Shown here: positions 41,262 to 50,167 of the stretch, piece by piece | Numbering within the stretch: position 1 is the stretch's first letter | How the letters are laid out: the number at the start of each line of letters is the position of its first letter | Origin: an uncultured Bacteroidales bacterium | GTDB lineage: Bacteria; Bacteroidota; Bacteroidia; Bacteroidales; UBA932 | NCBI GenBank assembly: GCA_946187865.1 | Contig: CAMHST010000006.1 | Location: 1 to 64,000 of the forward strand | Reading direction: 5' to 3' | DNA: 64,000 bases | Notes under the pieces: model-generated | Seen by the model: the letters and a program-made list of their open reading frames with translations, nothing else | Told to the model about the DNA's origin: nothing | Database searches by the model: none | Made by a program: the position numbers and the translations under genes

Positions 41262-43259
41262 TTATATTTGCTTCAGTACCATGGCACAACGGGCAGGCAG
41301 GTACAACTGAAGGGTATGGTCGTAGGCCTGGTTTCCGTTGGGGCATTTTCCGGGCACAGCAATATGATGCTCTCCTTCCTGCAGTCTCGAGAATCCGTCG
41401 AAACGGGCCTCGTCGCTGTCGAGCACATTCACATATTCGCCGGAGGGCGCCGAGAACGCGTAGTCCGCGAACGACCCCGTGGCCGAAAAATTCAGTGCAA
41501 AGATACAGTTTTTACGTTTGAAAATCAAGATTTTCTTTTGTTCATCGGCCACCAGAAGTTCCGGACGCCCGCTCAGGATCTGCTGTTTCCGGAATAAATG
41601 GACCATTTCCTCATCGAAGTTCCGGAGCAGGCCGTAGCGAAGGTCCGGATTGTCGGAGAGCGACCACTGCCGGCGGGCATACTTGAAAGACCAGCCGTTT
41701 CCCTCCCGCGGGAAATCGATCCATTCGGGATGGCCGAACTCGTTCCCCATGAACGTGAGGTAGCCGTCTCCGGAGGTGGCGGCCGTTACCAGGCGGATCA
41801 GTTTGTGCAGGGCGATACCCCGGTCCACGATGGCGTTCTGGCTGTCCGTGCGCATGGCAAAGTACATCTCCTTGTCCATGAGGCGGAAAATGATGGTCTT
41901 GTCCCCCACCAGGGCCTGGTCGTGGCACTCCGCATAGGAGATGGTCTTTTCCTCCGCCCGCTTTCCGGTGAGTTCCCACCAGATTTCGCCCATGGACCAC
42001 TGCTCGTCGCTGCGCTCCTTGATCCATTTGATCCAGTGGTCGGCCACGCCCATCGACATCCGGAAATCGAATCCTACGCCAAAGGCCTCCAGCGGGGCGG
42101 CCAGGCCGGCCATGCCGGACATGTCTTCCGCGATGCAGAAGCCGTTGGGGTTCATTTCCTTCACCAGGCGGTTGGCCAGGGCCAGGTAGATCACGGCGTC
42201 TTCATCCACGCCGCCGTCGAAGTACAGGCTGTAATTGCCGAAATCCTTGCCCAGACCGTGGTCCCAGTACAGCATGGAGGTGACTCCGTCGAAACGGAAC
42301 CCGTCTATGTGGTATTCCTCCATCCAGTACTTCACGTTGGACAGCAGGAAATAGCGGGTGGCGTCCTTGCCGTAGTCGAAGCAGCGGGAGCCCCAGGCAG
42401 GGTGGTCTCCCTTGGGGCCGGAGTGGAAGTACAGGTGGTCCGTGCCGTCGAATTCGGAGAGGCCCTCCAAAGTATTCTTTACGCTGTGGCTGTGCACGAT
42501 GTCCATGATCACGGCAATTCCCTTGCCATGGGCGTCGTCCACCAGGGCCTTGAACTCTTCCGGCGTGCCGAAGCGCGAGCTCAGGGCGAAGAAATTGCTC
42601 ACCTGATAGCCGAAGGAGCCGTAATACGGGTGTTCCTGCAGGGCCATGATCTGGATGGTGTCGTAGCCCAGCCGCTTGATGCGGGGCAGCACATCCGTGC
42701 GGAATTCCTCAAACGTGCCCACTTTCTCTTTCTCGGAGGCCATGCCGATATGGCACTCGTAGATAAAGGGATGGGGACGCTTCCCGGCATGCCCGTGCTT
42801 CCAGACGTAGGGTTTGGCAGGGTCCCAGACCTGGGCGGAGAACACCTTGGTGACATCGTCCTGGACTACGCGGGTGACATAGGAGGGCAGGCGTTCGCCG
42901 CCGCCCCCGGGCCACTCGATATAAAGCTTATACAGCTGGCCGTGCCGAAGGAACAGTTCCGGAAGCTTGATTTCCCAGTTGCCGTTCCCCACAGGCTTCA
43001 GGGCATAGGCGTCTGTGCGTTTCCAGTTGTTGAAATCCCCGATGAGGAATATCTTGGACGCATTGGGGGCATACTCCCGGAATACCCAGGAGCCGTCGTC
43101 ACACTTGTGGAGGCCGAAGTAGATGTGATTGTTCACGGCGTCTTTCAGAAGGCCGTCCCCTGCGATATGCTTGAGGGTTTGCCAGATACGTTCATGGCGG
43201 GCGTCGATGGCATCTTTAAAAGGGCCCAGCCAGGGATCGGTTTCGTAAATTTTACGCAT
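41262..43259 (-). CDS. glgB: 1,4-alpha-glucan branching enzyme
   Basis: Forms alpha-1,6 branches in glycogen. The 665 residues contain an N-terminal CBM48 (about 50-150, YFGLHKCDDGSWVFREYAPN), then a GH13 barrel with all four motifs: DIVHSHS, GFRFDGVTSML (nucleophile Asp), CIAEDMSG (acid Glu) and YAECHDQ, and a C-terminal beta domain. It resembles the eukaryotic-type branching enzyme (GH13_8), as is common in Bacteroidetes with GT3 synthases. It lies 7 bases after xseB. Confidence 0.97.
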   Translation of the reverse strand: MRKIYETDPWLGPFKDAIDARHERIWQTLKHIAGDGLLKDAVNNHIYFGLHKCDDGSWVFREYAPNASKIFLIGDFNNWKRTDAYALKPVGNGNWEIKLPELFLRHGQLYKLYIEWPGGGGERLPSYVTRVVQDDVTKVFSAQVWDPAKPYVWKHGHAGKRPHPFIYECHIGMASEKEKVGTFEEFRTDVLPRIKRLGYDTIQIMALQEHPYYGSFGYQVSNFFALSSRFGTPEEFKALVDDAHGKGIAVIMDIVHSHSVKNTLEGLSEFDGTDHLYFHSGPKGDHPAWGSRCFDYGKDATRYFLLSNVKYWMEEYHIDGFRFDGVTSMLYWDHGLGKDFGNYSLYFDGGVDEDAVIYLALANRLVKEMNPNGFCIAEDMSGMAGLAAPLEAFGVGFDFRMSMGVADHWIKWIKERSDEQWSMGEIWWELTGKRAEEKTISYAECHDQALVGDKTIIFRLMDKEMYFAMRTDSQNAIVDRGIALHKLIRLVTAATSGDGYLTFMGNEFGHPEWIDFPREGNGWSFKYARRQWSLSDNPDLRYGLLRNFDEEMVHLFRKQQILSGRPELLVADEQKKILIFKRKNCIFALNFSATGSFADYAFSAPSGEYVNVLDSDEARFDGFSRLQEGEHHIAVPGKCPNGNQAYDHTLQLYLPARCAMVLKQI

Positions 43260-43266
43260 AGTAGGT

Positions 43267-43458
43267 TTACTCTTTGTCCAACGAATCTATCTTTTCCTTC
43301 ACGGTACGCAGATATTCCCTGCACTGCTTCAGGAGCTCTTTGCTGCGCCCCACCAGGGCGTCTATGTCGTCCAGTTTGGTTTCCGGCGTTTCTACCTTGG
43401 CTGCAATCTCCTCCAGCTCTTTCACCGCCTTTGCGTAGTCGAATTTCTGTTCCATCAT
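43267..43458 (-). CDS. xseB: exodeoxyribonuclease VII small subunit
   Basis: A 63-residue helical protein: FDYAKAVKELEEIAAKVETP, then LDDIDALVGRSKELLKQC, matching XseB. Several copies bind the XseA coiled coil. The ATG overlaps the xseA stop by ATGA, and glgB follows after 7 bases, so a repair gene pair leads the glycogen operon. Confidence 0.93.
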   Translation of the reverse strand: MMEQKFDYAKAVKELEEIAAKVETPETKLDDIDALVGRSKELLKQCREYLRTVKEKIDSLDKE

Positions 43459-44927
43459 GCTATATTCACTTGGTTGTTGTCTATGTTTTCACTGAATACC
43501 TCATCTACCCGGGCCGTGAGGGAACCGTCCGAGAAGCGGACGCCGATGCGGTCTCCCACATGCACTTTATCCACGGTTTTAAGCACCTTGTTGTCTTTTC
43601 CGGTTACCAGCACATAGCCCAGTCCCAGGATGTTCCGGGGGTCCGAGGCATTGATGCGCGCCTCTTTCAAGGCCAGGGCCGACCACTCCTGGCTCTGGCG
43701 GGCCGACGCCGCAAAATGAATCCTGTGGGCCAGGTTGTCCCTCAGCCGCCCATGCGCCGCGTACTTGTTCAGGAGCCCCCTGGAGATACGTCCCAGCGCC
43801 TGCAGCACCGCATTGTCCAGGGCGGAGAGTTTCCGGTTCAGTCCCAGACGGATCCGGGCCTCCAGCGCATCCGTATCCCGCAGCAGTGCGCCCAGGCGAA
43901 GCTGCACCGCACGCTGCACCCGCGTATCCAGCGTCTTCAGTTCCAGCTCTTTCCGGGACAACAGGCGGAGGGATGCCGACTTCACCCGGCTATCCAGGGC
44001 GCCCAGTTCCAGCTCTTTCCGGGACACCAGGCGGAGGGATGCCGACTGGACCCGCGCGAACAGCCTGTCCAGGATGTCGTCCTGGGCCTTGTAGGCATCC
44101 AGGAACAGATCGGCCAGGGCCGTAGGGGTTTTCACGGACGCGTGCGCCACCATATCCGCAATGTGCACGTCCCTGTCGTGGCCGATGGCGGTGATCACGG
44201 GAGCGGGGCTTGAGGCGATGGTGACAGCCAGGTCGTAATCGTCGAAACAGGCCAGGTCCAGCTCCGACCCGCCGCCGCGAAGGATGAGGATGGCGTCATA
44301 GTGCTTCTGTCCGGCATCCAGCAGGGCTGCCATGATGGAGGAAGGGGCCTGCTCCCCCTGCATCAGGGCTTCGTACAAGTCCAGCCGGAAAGCATACCCT
44401 TGCGGATTGCAGAGCAGATGGTTGCGGAAATCCCCGTAGCCAGCGGCGGTCTTGGAGGTAATCACGGCCAGCGCATACGGCAGGTCCGGAAGGGCCAGTT
44501 CCTTCTGCATGTCCATGTAGCCCCCTGCGGTAAGCTTTTCGATGGCCCGCTTGCGTTCCAGCGCCTTTTCTCCCAGGGTGAACGCCGGATCTATGTCTTC
44601 GATGAACAGGGAAATGCCGTACAGCTCACTGTAACTGACCTGCACCTTCACCAGCACGGTAATACCGGCCTGCAAAGGCTGACCGGTAGTTTGTTCGAAA
44701 TAATATTTGAGTTTTGGATAATGCCATTTCCAGATCATGGCGCGGGATTCTGCCACCGGCTTGCCGCCCCGGCTCTGGCTAAGACTCAGGTAGCAATGCC
44801 CGTTGGCGCGCGGACTCCAGGAACTGATTTCCGCCTTCACCCAATACCTCCCCGCAAACGCTTCTCCCACAGTCTCCTTGATGAGGAGCTGCAGGTCCAG
44901 CAGATCCATATAATTCCTCGCGTCCAT
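43455..44927 (-). CDS. xseA: exodeoxyribonuclease VII large subunit
   Basis: Catalytic subunit degrading single-stranded DNA from both ends. The 490 residues: N-terminal OB fold (about 1-100, YWVKAEISSWSPRANGHCYL), the catalytic domain (about 125-310, with ITSKTAAGYGDF, ILRGGGSELDLACFDDYDL and TAIGHDRDVHIADMVAH), then a long coiled coil and the C-terminal GYVLVTGKDNKVL. The coiled coil contains a nearly exact 22-residue tandem duplication (SASLRLVSRKELELGALDSR and its second copy), encoded by a 66-bp DNA repeat at about 43926-44057. The promoter box lies 7 bases before the ATG. Confidence 0.96.
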   Translation of the reverse strand: MDARNYMDLLDLQLLIKETVGEAFAGRYWVKAEISSWSPRANGHCYLSLSQSRGGKPVAESRAMIWKWHYPKLKYYFEQTTGQPLQAGITVLVKVQVSYSELYGISLFIEDIDPAFTLGEKALERKRAIEKLTAGGYMDMQKELALPDLPYALAVITSKTAAGYGDFRNHLLCNPQGYAFRLDLYEALMQGEQAPSSIMAALLDAGQKHYDAILILRGGGSELDLACFDDYDLAVTIASSPAPVITAIGHDRDVHIADMVAHASVKTPTALADLFLDAYKAQDDILDRLFARVQSASLRLVSRKELELGALDSRVKSASLRLLSRKELELKTLDTRVQRAVQLRLGALLRDTDALEARIRLGLNRKLSALDNAVLQALGRISRGLLNKYAAHGRLRDNLAHRIHFAASARQSQEWSALALKEARINASDPRNILGLGYVLVTGKDNKVLKTVDKVHVGDRIGVRFSDGSLTARVDEVFSENIDNNQVNIA

Positions 44928-44934
44928 AGTCTTA

Positions 44935-44942
44935 CAAAGATA
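44935..44942 (-). promoter_or_regulatory. -7 promoter box of the xseAB-glycogen operon
   Basis: TATCTTTG on the minus strand, ending 7 bases before the xseA ATG. No stronger promoter is seen inside the run down to ribF, so it may drive all eight genes. Confidence 0.55.
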
Positions 44943-45020
44943 CTAATTTTCTCGAATCCTGTCAAAAGTATGCACAGTTATTCTTGCGTCGGCCACGCCC
45001 ACGACTTCTGCGCCGATGCT

Positions 45021-45124
45021 TCGGGCCAGGTGTGATTTCATGCAACACACCTGGCCCTTTGCAAGCTATAGAAGGGTGATTTGCGGGCCCGGTATGCATG
45101 AAAAAAACACACCTGGCCCGGCCG
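45021..45124 (+). repeat. dispersed GGGCCAGGTGTG repeat, copy B
   Basis: Direct site 45023-45034, inverted site 45046-45057 (11-bp gap), a 25-bp spacer ending GATTTGCGGG, a diverged direct arm (GGGCCCGGTATG, about 45085-45096) and an inverted site 45108-45119 (11-bp gap). Two hairpins in a row, in the same order as copy C. Confidence 0.8.
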
Positions 45125-45133
45125 GATTACATA

Positions 45134-45652
45134 CTAAAAGTTCAGGGAGAGGCCCACGCCACTGCGCGTGGGGCCCAGACGCCAGGATGCGGCATAGCCG
45201 TTTCGGCGGTTAAAGTCTTCGGCAATCCATTTCAGGCGGCCCTTGCCGATAAAGTGGAAGATAAAGCCCGCACCGGCGATAGCGCCGAGGCTCCCGACGA
45301 TACTGCTCACAAGGACGACATCCCGCTCATGTATCTGGGGAGAGTCGATGAAAGCGGCATAAAACGCAATGTCCGCAGCCAGCAGGCCGACTCCCACAAA
45401 ACCTAGCGGCAAACCGATCCTTCGCTGTTTCTGCGCCGGGACGTAAGTGTCGTAATAAACCTGTTCACCGATGAGGTCGTGAATGGCTTCTTCCGAGAGA
45501 CGGTTCCCGCCCATGGAAAAATCTCCCTTGCCCGTATAATACAGACGGCCGGGCTGTACGCCGCCATTATCCTTGTACTGAGCCAGGGCCGTCATGCAGG
45601 AGAGCAGGACCAGCCCCATGACAAGGGAAAACTTTGTAATCAATTTCTTCAT
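45134..45652 (-). CDS. exported membrane-associated protein of unknown function
   Basis: A 172-residue protein with a signal peptide (MKKLITKFSLVMGLVLLSCMTALA). The middle contains two hydrophobic stretches (GLPLGFVGVGLLAADIAFYAAF; VLVSSIVGSLGAIAGAGFIFHF) and the C-terminus a strand-like SGVGLSLNF, ending in Phe as many outer-membrane proteins do. No family is recognised. It has its own promoter, whose box is overlapped by the nadE terminator T-run, so read-through from nadE may be low. Dispersed repeat copy B lies just downstream. Confidence 0.7.
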   Translation of the reverse strand: MKKLITKFSLVMGLVLLSCMTALAQYKDNGGVQPGRLYYTGKGDFSMGGNRLSEEAIHDLIGEQVYYDTYVPAQKQRRIGLPLGFVGVGLLAADIAFYAAFIDSPQIHERDVVLVSSIVGSLGAIAGAGFIFHFIGKGRLKWIAEDFNRRNGYAASWRLGPTRSGVGLSLNF

Positions 45653-45675
45653 ATGGCACAGCTGTTAATCGATTA

Positions 45676-45683
45676 CAAATTTA
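45676..45683 (-). promoter_or_regulatory. -7 promoter box of the exported protein at 45652
   Basis: TAAATTTG on the minus strand, 23 bases before the ATG. Confidence 0.5.
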
Positions 45684-45686
45684 AAC

Positions 45687-45716
45687 AAAAAAATCCGTGG
45701 GAAATAACCACGGATT
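45687..45716 (-). terminator. terminator of nadE
   Basis: Minus strand: 9-bp stem (AATCCGTGG 45716-45708 with CCACGGATT 45700-45692, 7-nt loop) running into seven T (45693-45687), 6 bases after the nadE stop. Confidence 0.85.
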
Positions 45717-45722
45717 GAAAAT

Positions 45723-46460
45723 CTACAGCTCGGGCGTAAAATGCGGGATGGGTTTGAGCTTGAAAAGGTTCATCACATGTTTGCGGTCGATGAGCGCCTT
45801 GGTGGCAGGATCCTCGCAGATGCCGGTACGGATGTAGCGGTCCAGCACGGCATAGGTAAATCCCAGGTTGTCTTCGTCGGTGAGGCCGGTGAGACCGTCT
45901 GAAGGGGTCTTTTCCACCAAATCCACCGGAAGGCCCATTACCTTGCCGACAGCCACCACCTCCTGCACGGTGAGCCCGCCCAGCGGGGAGAAATCCCCGG
46001 CGGCATCGCCGTAGCGGGTGCTGTATCCCACCCAGTCTTCAGAGAGGTTGCAGGTATTCACCACGCGCCCGTTATTGCTCTGGGAAATGGCATAGAGCGC
46101 CGTCATCCGAAGGCGCGGAGCCATATTGATCCGGGTCTGGGCCGATGCCTCCCGCCCCAGCTGCGCCTGGACTTCGGCCATCAGGGCATCGAAAGCCGGG
46201 CCCACATTCACGTTGTACCGGCGGATTCCCAGGTGATCTATCAGGCGGAAGGAGTCTGCGATATCCGGCTGTACGCCGTTGGGCATGGTGACGCCGATAA
46301 CCCGGTCTGCGCCCAGCGCCTCTGCGCACAGGGCGGCGCAGACGCTGCTGTCCTTGCCGCCGGAAATGCCCAGCACGGCATTGCAGCCCTTACCGTTTTC
46401 TTCGAACCAGTCGCGTATCCACCGGACACACGCATCTTTTACTGTCTTTGCATCGAACAT
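45723..46460 (-). CDS. nadE: NH3-dependent NAD synthetase
   Basis: Amidates nicotinic acid adenine dinucleotide to NAD+. The 245 residues hold only the synthetase domain; the glutaminase domain of longer NadE proteins is absent, so free ammonia is the expected donor. The ATP-pyrophosphatase loop is GISGGKDSS (residues 31-39); NTCNLSEDWVGYSTRYGDAAGDFSP is the substrate-binding stretch (quoted in two parts: NTCNLSEDWVG and YSTRYGDAAGDFSP). It follows der by 3 bases on the same strand. Confidence 0.96.
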   Translation of the reverse strand: MFDAKTVKDACVRWIRDWFEENGKGCNAVLGISGGKDSSVCAALCAEALGADRVIGVTMPNGVQPDIADSFRLIDHLGIRRYNVNVGPAFDALMAEVQAQLGREASAQTRINMAPRLRMTALYAISQSNNGRVVNTCNLSEDWVGYSTRYGDAAGDFSPLGGLTVQEVVAVGKVMGLPVDLVEKTPSDGLTGLTDEDNLGFTYAVLDRYIRTGICEDPATKALIDRKHVMNLFKLKPIPHFTPEL

Positions 46461-46463
46461 GGC

Positions 46464-47771
46464 TTATTTGGCTCTGGTGTAAATCTGGATGGGGCAGCCT
46501 TCGAAGTCGAAGTGCTCCCGGAGTTTGTTTTCCAGGAAACGTTTGTAGGGATCTTTCACCCACTGGGGCAGGTTGCAGAAGAAGGCAAACTGCGGAGTGC
46601 GCGTGGGGAGCTGGGTTACATACTTGATCTTGATGTATTTCCCCTTCCATGCCGGCGGCGGATAGTTCTCTATCTCCGGCAGCATGGCGTCGTTGAGCTG
46701 CGAGGTGGAAATCTTCCTCTTCATGTTCTCTGCCACGTGCGCGGCGGCATTCAGCACCTCCAGGATGCGCTGCTTGTTCAGGACGGAGGTGAAGATGACG
46801 GGGATGTCATTGAAAGGGGCCAGTCGGGCTTTGAGGGCCTCTTCATAATCCCGCATGGTATTGGCATCCTTTTCAAAGAGGTCCCATTTGTTCACCACCA
46901 GCACGCAGCCCTTGCGGTTTTTCTGGATGATGTTGAAGATATTCATGTCCTGCGCCTCCATGCCTAGGGTGGCGTCGATCATCAGGATGCACACATCCGA
47001 ATGTTCGATGGTGCGCATGGCCCGCATCACGGAATAGAACTCCAGGTCTTCCGTCACTTTGGCGCGCTTTCTCATGCCAGCCGTGTCCACGATCATGAAT
47101 TCATGGCCGAACTTGTTGTAATAGGTGGAGATGGAGTCCCGCGTGGTTCCGGCCACCGGGGTGACGATGTTCCTTTCCTCGCCCAGCAGGGCGTTGGTAA
47201 GTGAACTCTTTCCCACGTTGGGGCGGCCCACGATGGCAATGTGGGGAAGGTCCTGGTGGTCGTCGTCGGCCTTGGATTCTTCCGGAAGCACCCGCAGGAT
47301 TTCATCCAGAAGGTCTCCGGTGCCGGAGCCGTTGGCGGCCGATATGCTCCAGACCTCTCCCAGCCCCAGGCCGTAGAAGTCGAAACTGTCGTACATCTTT
47401 TCCCCGCTGTCCACCTTGTTCACGCACAGGACCACGGGTTTTTTGCTGCGGCGCAGCAGATCCGCGATTTCCGCATCGTAATCCGTGATGCCGGTGGCGG
47501 CTTCGCACATGAAAAGGATGACATCGGCCTCTTCGATGGCGATGACCACCTGCCGGCGGATGGCATCTTCGAATACATCGTCCGAATTGGACGTGTAGCC
47601 GCCCGTATCCACGACGGAGAACTCACGGCCGCTCCATTCGCACTTGCCGTAATGCCGGTCGCGGGTGACGCCGGCGGTCTCGTCCACAATGGCCTGGCGC
47701 ATGCCTACCAGGCGGTTGAACAGGGTTGATTTTCCTACGTTCGGTCTCCCGACTATCGCAACTAAAGCCAT
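46464..47771 (-). CDS. der: ribosome-assembly GTPase Der (EngA)
   Basis: Needed for 50S subunit maturation. The 435 residues contain two G domains, each with a P-loop ([12 protein letters not shown] at 5-16; [12 protein letters not shown] near 178), switch DTAG/DTGG, and NKVD/NKWD motifs, then a KH-like C-terminal domain ([20 protein letters not shown]). All motifs are intact. It follows the small Cys-rich protein gene by 3 bases and precedes nadE in a run of minus-strand genes from engB onward. Confidence 0.98.
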   Translation of the reverse strand: MALVAIVGRPNVGKSTLFNRLVGMRQAIVDETAGVTRDRHYGKCEWSGREFSVVDTGGYTSNSDDVFEDAIRRQVVIAIEEADVILFMCEAATGITDYDAEIADLLRRSKKPVVLCVNKVDSGEKMYDSFDFYGLGLGEVWSISAANGSGTGDLLDEILRVLPEESKADDDHQDLPHIAIVGRPNVGKSSLTNALLGEERNIVTPVAGTTRDSISTYYNKFGHEFMIVDTAGMRKRAKVTEDLEFYSVMRAMRTIEHSDVCILMIDATLGMEAQDMNIFNIIQKNRKGCVLVVNKWDLFEKDANTMRDYEEALKARLAPFNDIPVIFTSVLNKQRILEVLNAAAHVAENMKRKISTSQLNDAMLPEIENYPPPAWKGKYIKIKYVTQLPTRTPQFAFFCNLPQWVKDPYKRFLENKLREHFDFEGCPIQIYTRAK

Positions 47772-47774
47772 AAA

Positions 47775-48029
47775 TCAATGTTTTTCGTATTCATAAAGGG
47801 CGCATGAGGAACAAGCGTCGGAGTACTGGCCGTTACAGCCTTTTTTGCCCTTCTGCGCGGCCAGAAGCTCCATTTCCTCCTGCTTGGCGCACTTGATCCC
47901 CCGCTTACGCATTTCCGGGTTGGTGGAAATTTCCCCGTCCGGGAAGGGACGGTGGAAAAAGAAGATGTTCACCCCGAGAAGAATCACGGCGAGTCCCACG
48001 AACACGATGGCGGCAAGGAGGGTTTTCAT
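47775..48029 (-). CDS. small Cys-containing membrane-anchored protein
   Basis: An 84-residue protein: one N-terminal TM helix (MKTLLAAIVFVGLAVILLGV) followed by a short soluble tail with four Cys (KCAKQEEM; GCNGQYSDACSSCALYEYEK). The CxxC near the end may bind metal or heme-like cofactors, or be reduced by a partner. Similar proteins occur beside electron-transport (Rnf/flavin) genes in Bacteroidetes, but no such gene is near, so this is only a resemblance. It lies between prs and der with 3-base gaps. Confidence 0.75.
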   Translation of the reverse strand: MKTLLAAIVFVGLAVILLGVNIFFFHRPFPDGEISTNPEMRKRGIKCAKQEEMELLAAQKGKKGCNGQYSDACSSCALYEYEKH

Positions 48030-48032
48030 GGC

Positions 48033-49028
48033 CTACAGCGGAAATTCAGAGGAGATGGGCTCGTAATTATAGACCCGCAGCATCATCCGGGCAAAAGTCT
48101 CCGCCATGGAAACCACGCGGAACTTGCCCTGGAGCTCTTTCTTGGAAGGATCCAGCGGAATGGTATCTGTCACGTACACCTCCGTAAGGGCGCTCTTGTC
48201 TATGCGCTCGTAGGCGGGGCCGGAAAGGACGGCATGCGTGGCGAAAGCCCGTACGCTGTTGGCGCCGCGGCGGAGCAGTTCGTTGGCGGCTTCCGTGAGG
48301 GTGCCGGCGGTGTCGATGATATCGTCGATGATCACGATGTCGCGGCCTTCCACCTCACCGATGGGAACGATTTTCTCCACCACATTGGCCCGGGCGCGGG
48401 TTTTGTGGCAGATCACCACCGGCGTATGCAGGTGCTTGGCATAGGCGTTCACGCGCTTGGCGCCGCCCATGTCCGGAGCGGCCAGGGTGAGCGTGTCCTT
48501 GAACTGCTTGTGCAGTTTTTCCAGGATGAACAGGAAGTCGTAGCTGGCATACAGGTGGTTCACCGGGAAATCGAAGAAGCCCTGGATCTGGTCTGCATGC
48601 AGGTCGCAGGTCATGATGGCGTCTGTTCCGGCCACCTTGAGCATGTTGGCCACCAGCTTGGCGCCGATAGACACGCGCGGCTTGTCTTTGCGGTCCTGCC
48701 GGGCCCAGCCGTAATAGGGAATTACGGCGATGACCTTGTTGGCCGATGCCCGCTTGGCCGCATCGATGGTGAGCAGCAGTTCCATCAGGTTGTCCGTGGG
48801 CGGGAATGTGGACTGGAGGATGAAACAGGTGGCTCCGCGGACACTCTCCGAGAAGGAGGGCTGGAACTCACCGTCGCTGAAGCGGGCCACATCCATGCCG
48901 CCCAGAACCACGTCGGGCTCGTCCGGGCTTTTCATGCGGTTCATGGCCTCTACCACCTTTTCTGCGAAATAACGCGTAGCATCACAGGAGAAAATCGCCA
49001 TGCGATGTTTATGGACATCGTTTATCAT
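48033..49028 (-). CDS. prs: ribose-phosphate pyrophosphokinase
   Basis: Makes PRPP from ribose-5-phosphate and ATP, feeding purine, pyrimidine, NAD, His and Trp synthesis. The 331 residues include the flexible-loop and ATP part (FSDGEFQPSFSESVRG, YGWARQDRK), the metal motif DLHADQIQGFF and the PRPP loop VVIIDDIIDTAGTL. The ATG at 49028 overlaps the engB stop (ATGA); an alternative start at Met10 (MAIFSCDAT) is possible and better matches the family's usual length. Confidence 0.96.
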   Translation of the reverse strand: MINDVHKHRMAIFSCDATRYFAEKVVEAMNRMKSPDEPDVVLGGMDVARFSDGEFQPSFSESVRGATCFILQSTFPPTDNLMELLLTIDAAKRASANKVIAVIPYYGWARQDRKDKPRVSIGAKLVANMLKVAGTDAIMTCDLHADQIQGFFDFPVNHLYASYDFLFILEKLHKQFKDTLTLAAPDMGGAKRVNAYAKHLHTPVVICHKTRARANVVEKIVPIGEVEGRDIVIIDDIIDTAGTLTEAANELLRRGANSVRAFATHAVLSGPAYERIDKSALTEVYVTDTIPLDPSKKELQGKFRVVSMAETFARMMLRVYNYEPISSEFPL

Positions 49029-49621
49029 AATGTTGTAAGAATAGATCCTATATAGTTGAGTATTTCTTCCTTTCCTAGACCGGTCACCGACGAGGACACG
49101 AAGCAGGGCGGGAGTTCTTCCCAGTCCACCAGAAGGCGTTCCTTGTTCTGGGTCACCTGGTTCTGAAGGGCGTTCACCCCTTGTTTGTCCGCCTTGGTGA
49201 AAACCAGGCCGAAGGGAATCCCCTTCTCTCCCAGTTCCGCGATGAACCGCAGGTCCACCTCCTGCATGGGATGGCGGCTGTCGATGAGCACCATGAGCAT
49301 CACCAGCTCTTCCGAGTGGTTGATATAGTCCCAGATGATATGCCTGAGCTTGGCCCTCTCCTTATCCGGGAGCTGGGCATAGCCATACCCCGGAAGATCT
49401 ACCAGGTACCACTTGTCGTTGATCAGAAAATGATTGACCAGCTGGGTTTTGCCGGGTGTCTGGGAGGTTTTGGCCAGTTTCCCGTTTCCGGTGAGCATAT
49501 TGATCAGGGAGCTTTTTCCCACGTTGCTCCGGCCGATGAAGGCGAATTCCGGCAGACGCAGCTGGGGCTTCTGCCCCACCCGTGTACTGCTGCCTGCGAA
49601 AACGGCCTTGGTAACCTTCAT
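49025..49621 (-). CDS. engB: ribosome biogenesis GTPase EngB (YsxC)
   Basis: A GTPase for 50S assembly. The 198 residues have P-loop FIGRSNVGKSSLIN, G2 Thr in KTSQTPGKTQ, G3 VDLPGYGYA, G4 TKAD and G5-like SSVTGLG. First in the minus-strand run engB-prs-small protein-der-nadE. Promoter box TATCTTTG lies 24-31 bases upstream. Confidence 0.97.
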   Translation of the reverse strand: MKVTKAVFAGSSTRVGQKPQLRLPEFAFIGRSNVGKSSLINMLTGNGKLAKTSQTPGKTQLVNHFLINDKWYLVDLPGYGYAQLPDKERAKLRHIIWDYINHSEELVMLMVLIDSRHPMQEVDLRFIAELGEKGIPFGLVFTKADKQGVNALQNQVTQNKERLLVDWEELPPCFVSSSVTGLGKEEILNYIGSILTTL

Positions 49622-49644
49622 AACCTTCCCTAGTTTTAGACAGG

Positions 49645-49681
49645 CAAAGATAAGAAATCTAAAACGATTTTCCTATCTTTG
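49645..49681. promoter_or_regulatory. divergent promoters engB / tadA
   Basis: TATCTTTG on the minus strand (49652-49645) for engB and TATCTTTG on the plus strand (49674-49681) for tadA. The tadA box ends five bases before its ATG. Confidence 0.65.
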
Positions 49682-49686
49682 TACCC

Positions 49687-50121
49687 ATGGAACAAGACGA
49701 AAAGTACATGCGCGAAGCACTCGCCGAAGCCCGGGCGGCGGCCGCCGAAGGAGAGATCCCCATCGGCGCCGTCGTCGTATGGAAGGGAAGGGTGATCGGC
49801 CGCGGCCACAACCTGACGGAGACCCTCCACGACACCACCGCCCATGCAGAGATGATTGCCATCACCGCCGCCAGCGGGGCCATGGGCGGGAAGTACCTAA
49901 CAGACTGCACGTTATACGTTACAGTAGAGCCCTGCCCCATGTGCGCCGGCGCACTGGCCTGGACACAGATCACCCGTATCGTCTACGGCGCACCGGACCC
50001 GCGGAGGGGGTACTCCCTCTTCCAACCTTCCCTGCTGCATCCCAAAACGTCGGTCCGCAGCGGCGTACTCGCCGACGAATGCTCCGCCCTGATGCTGGAC
50101 TTTTTCCAGGCCCGCCGCTGA
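49687..50121 (+). CDS. tadA: tRNA-specific adenosine deaminase
   Basis: Deaminates A34 to inosine in tRNA-Arg(ACG). The 144 residues have the zinc/catalytic motifs HAE (His53, Glu55) and PCPMC (Cys83, Cys86), and DPRRGYSLF where TadA has its D-P-K-x-G region. The start ATG is the only one before YMREALAEARAAAAEG; the promoter box five bases upstream suggests a leaderless message. The DJ-1-like gene follows 46 bases later. Confidence 0.95.
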   Translation: MEQDEKYMREALAEARAAAAEGEIPIGAVVVWKGRVIGRGHNLTETLHDTTAHAEMIAITAASGAMGGKYLTDCTLYVTVEPCPMCAGALAWTQITRIVYGAPDPRRGYSLFQPSLLHPKTSVRSGVLADECSALMLDFFQARR

Positions 50122-50167
50122 CGCTCCCGGGCCCCAACATGGAACAACAGACTTTAAACAACTTATT

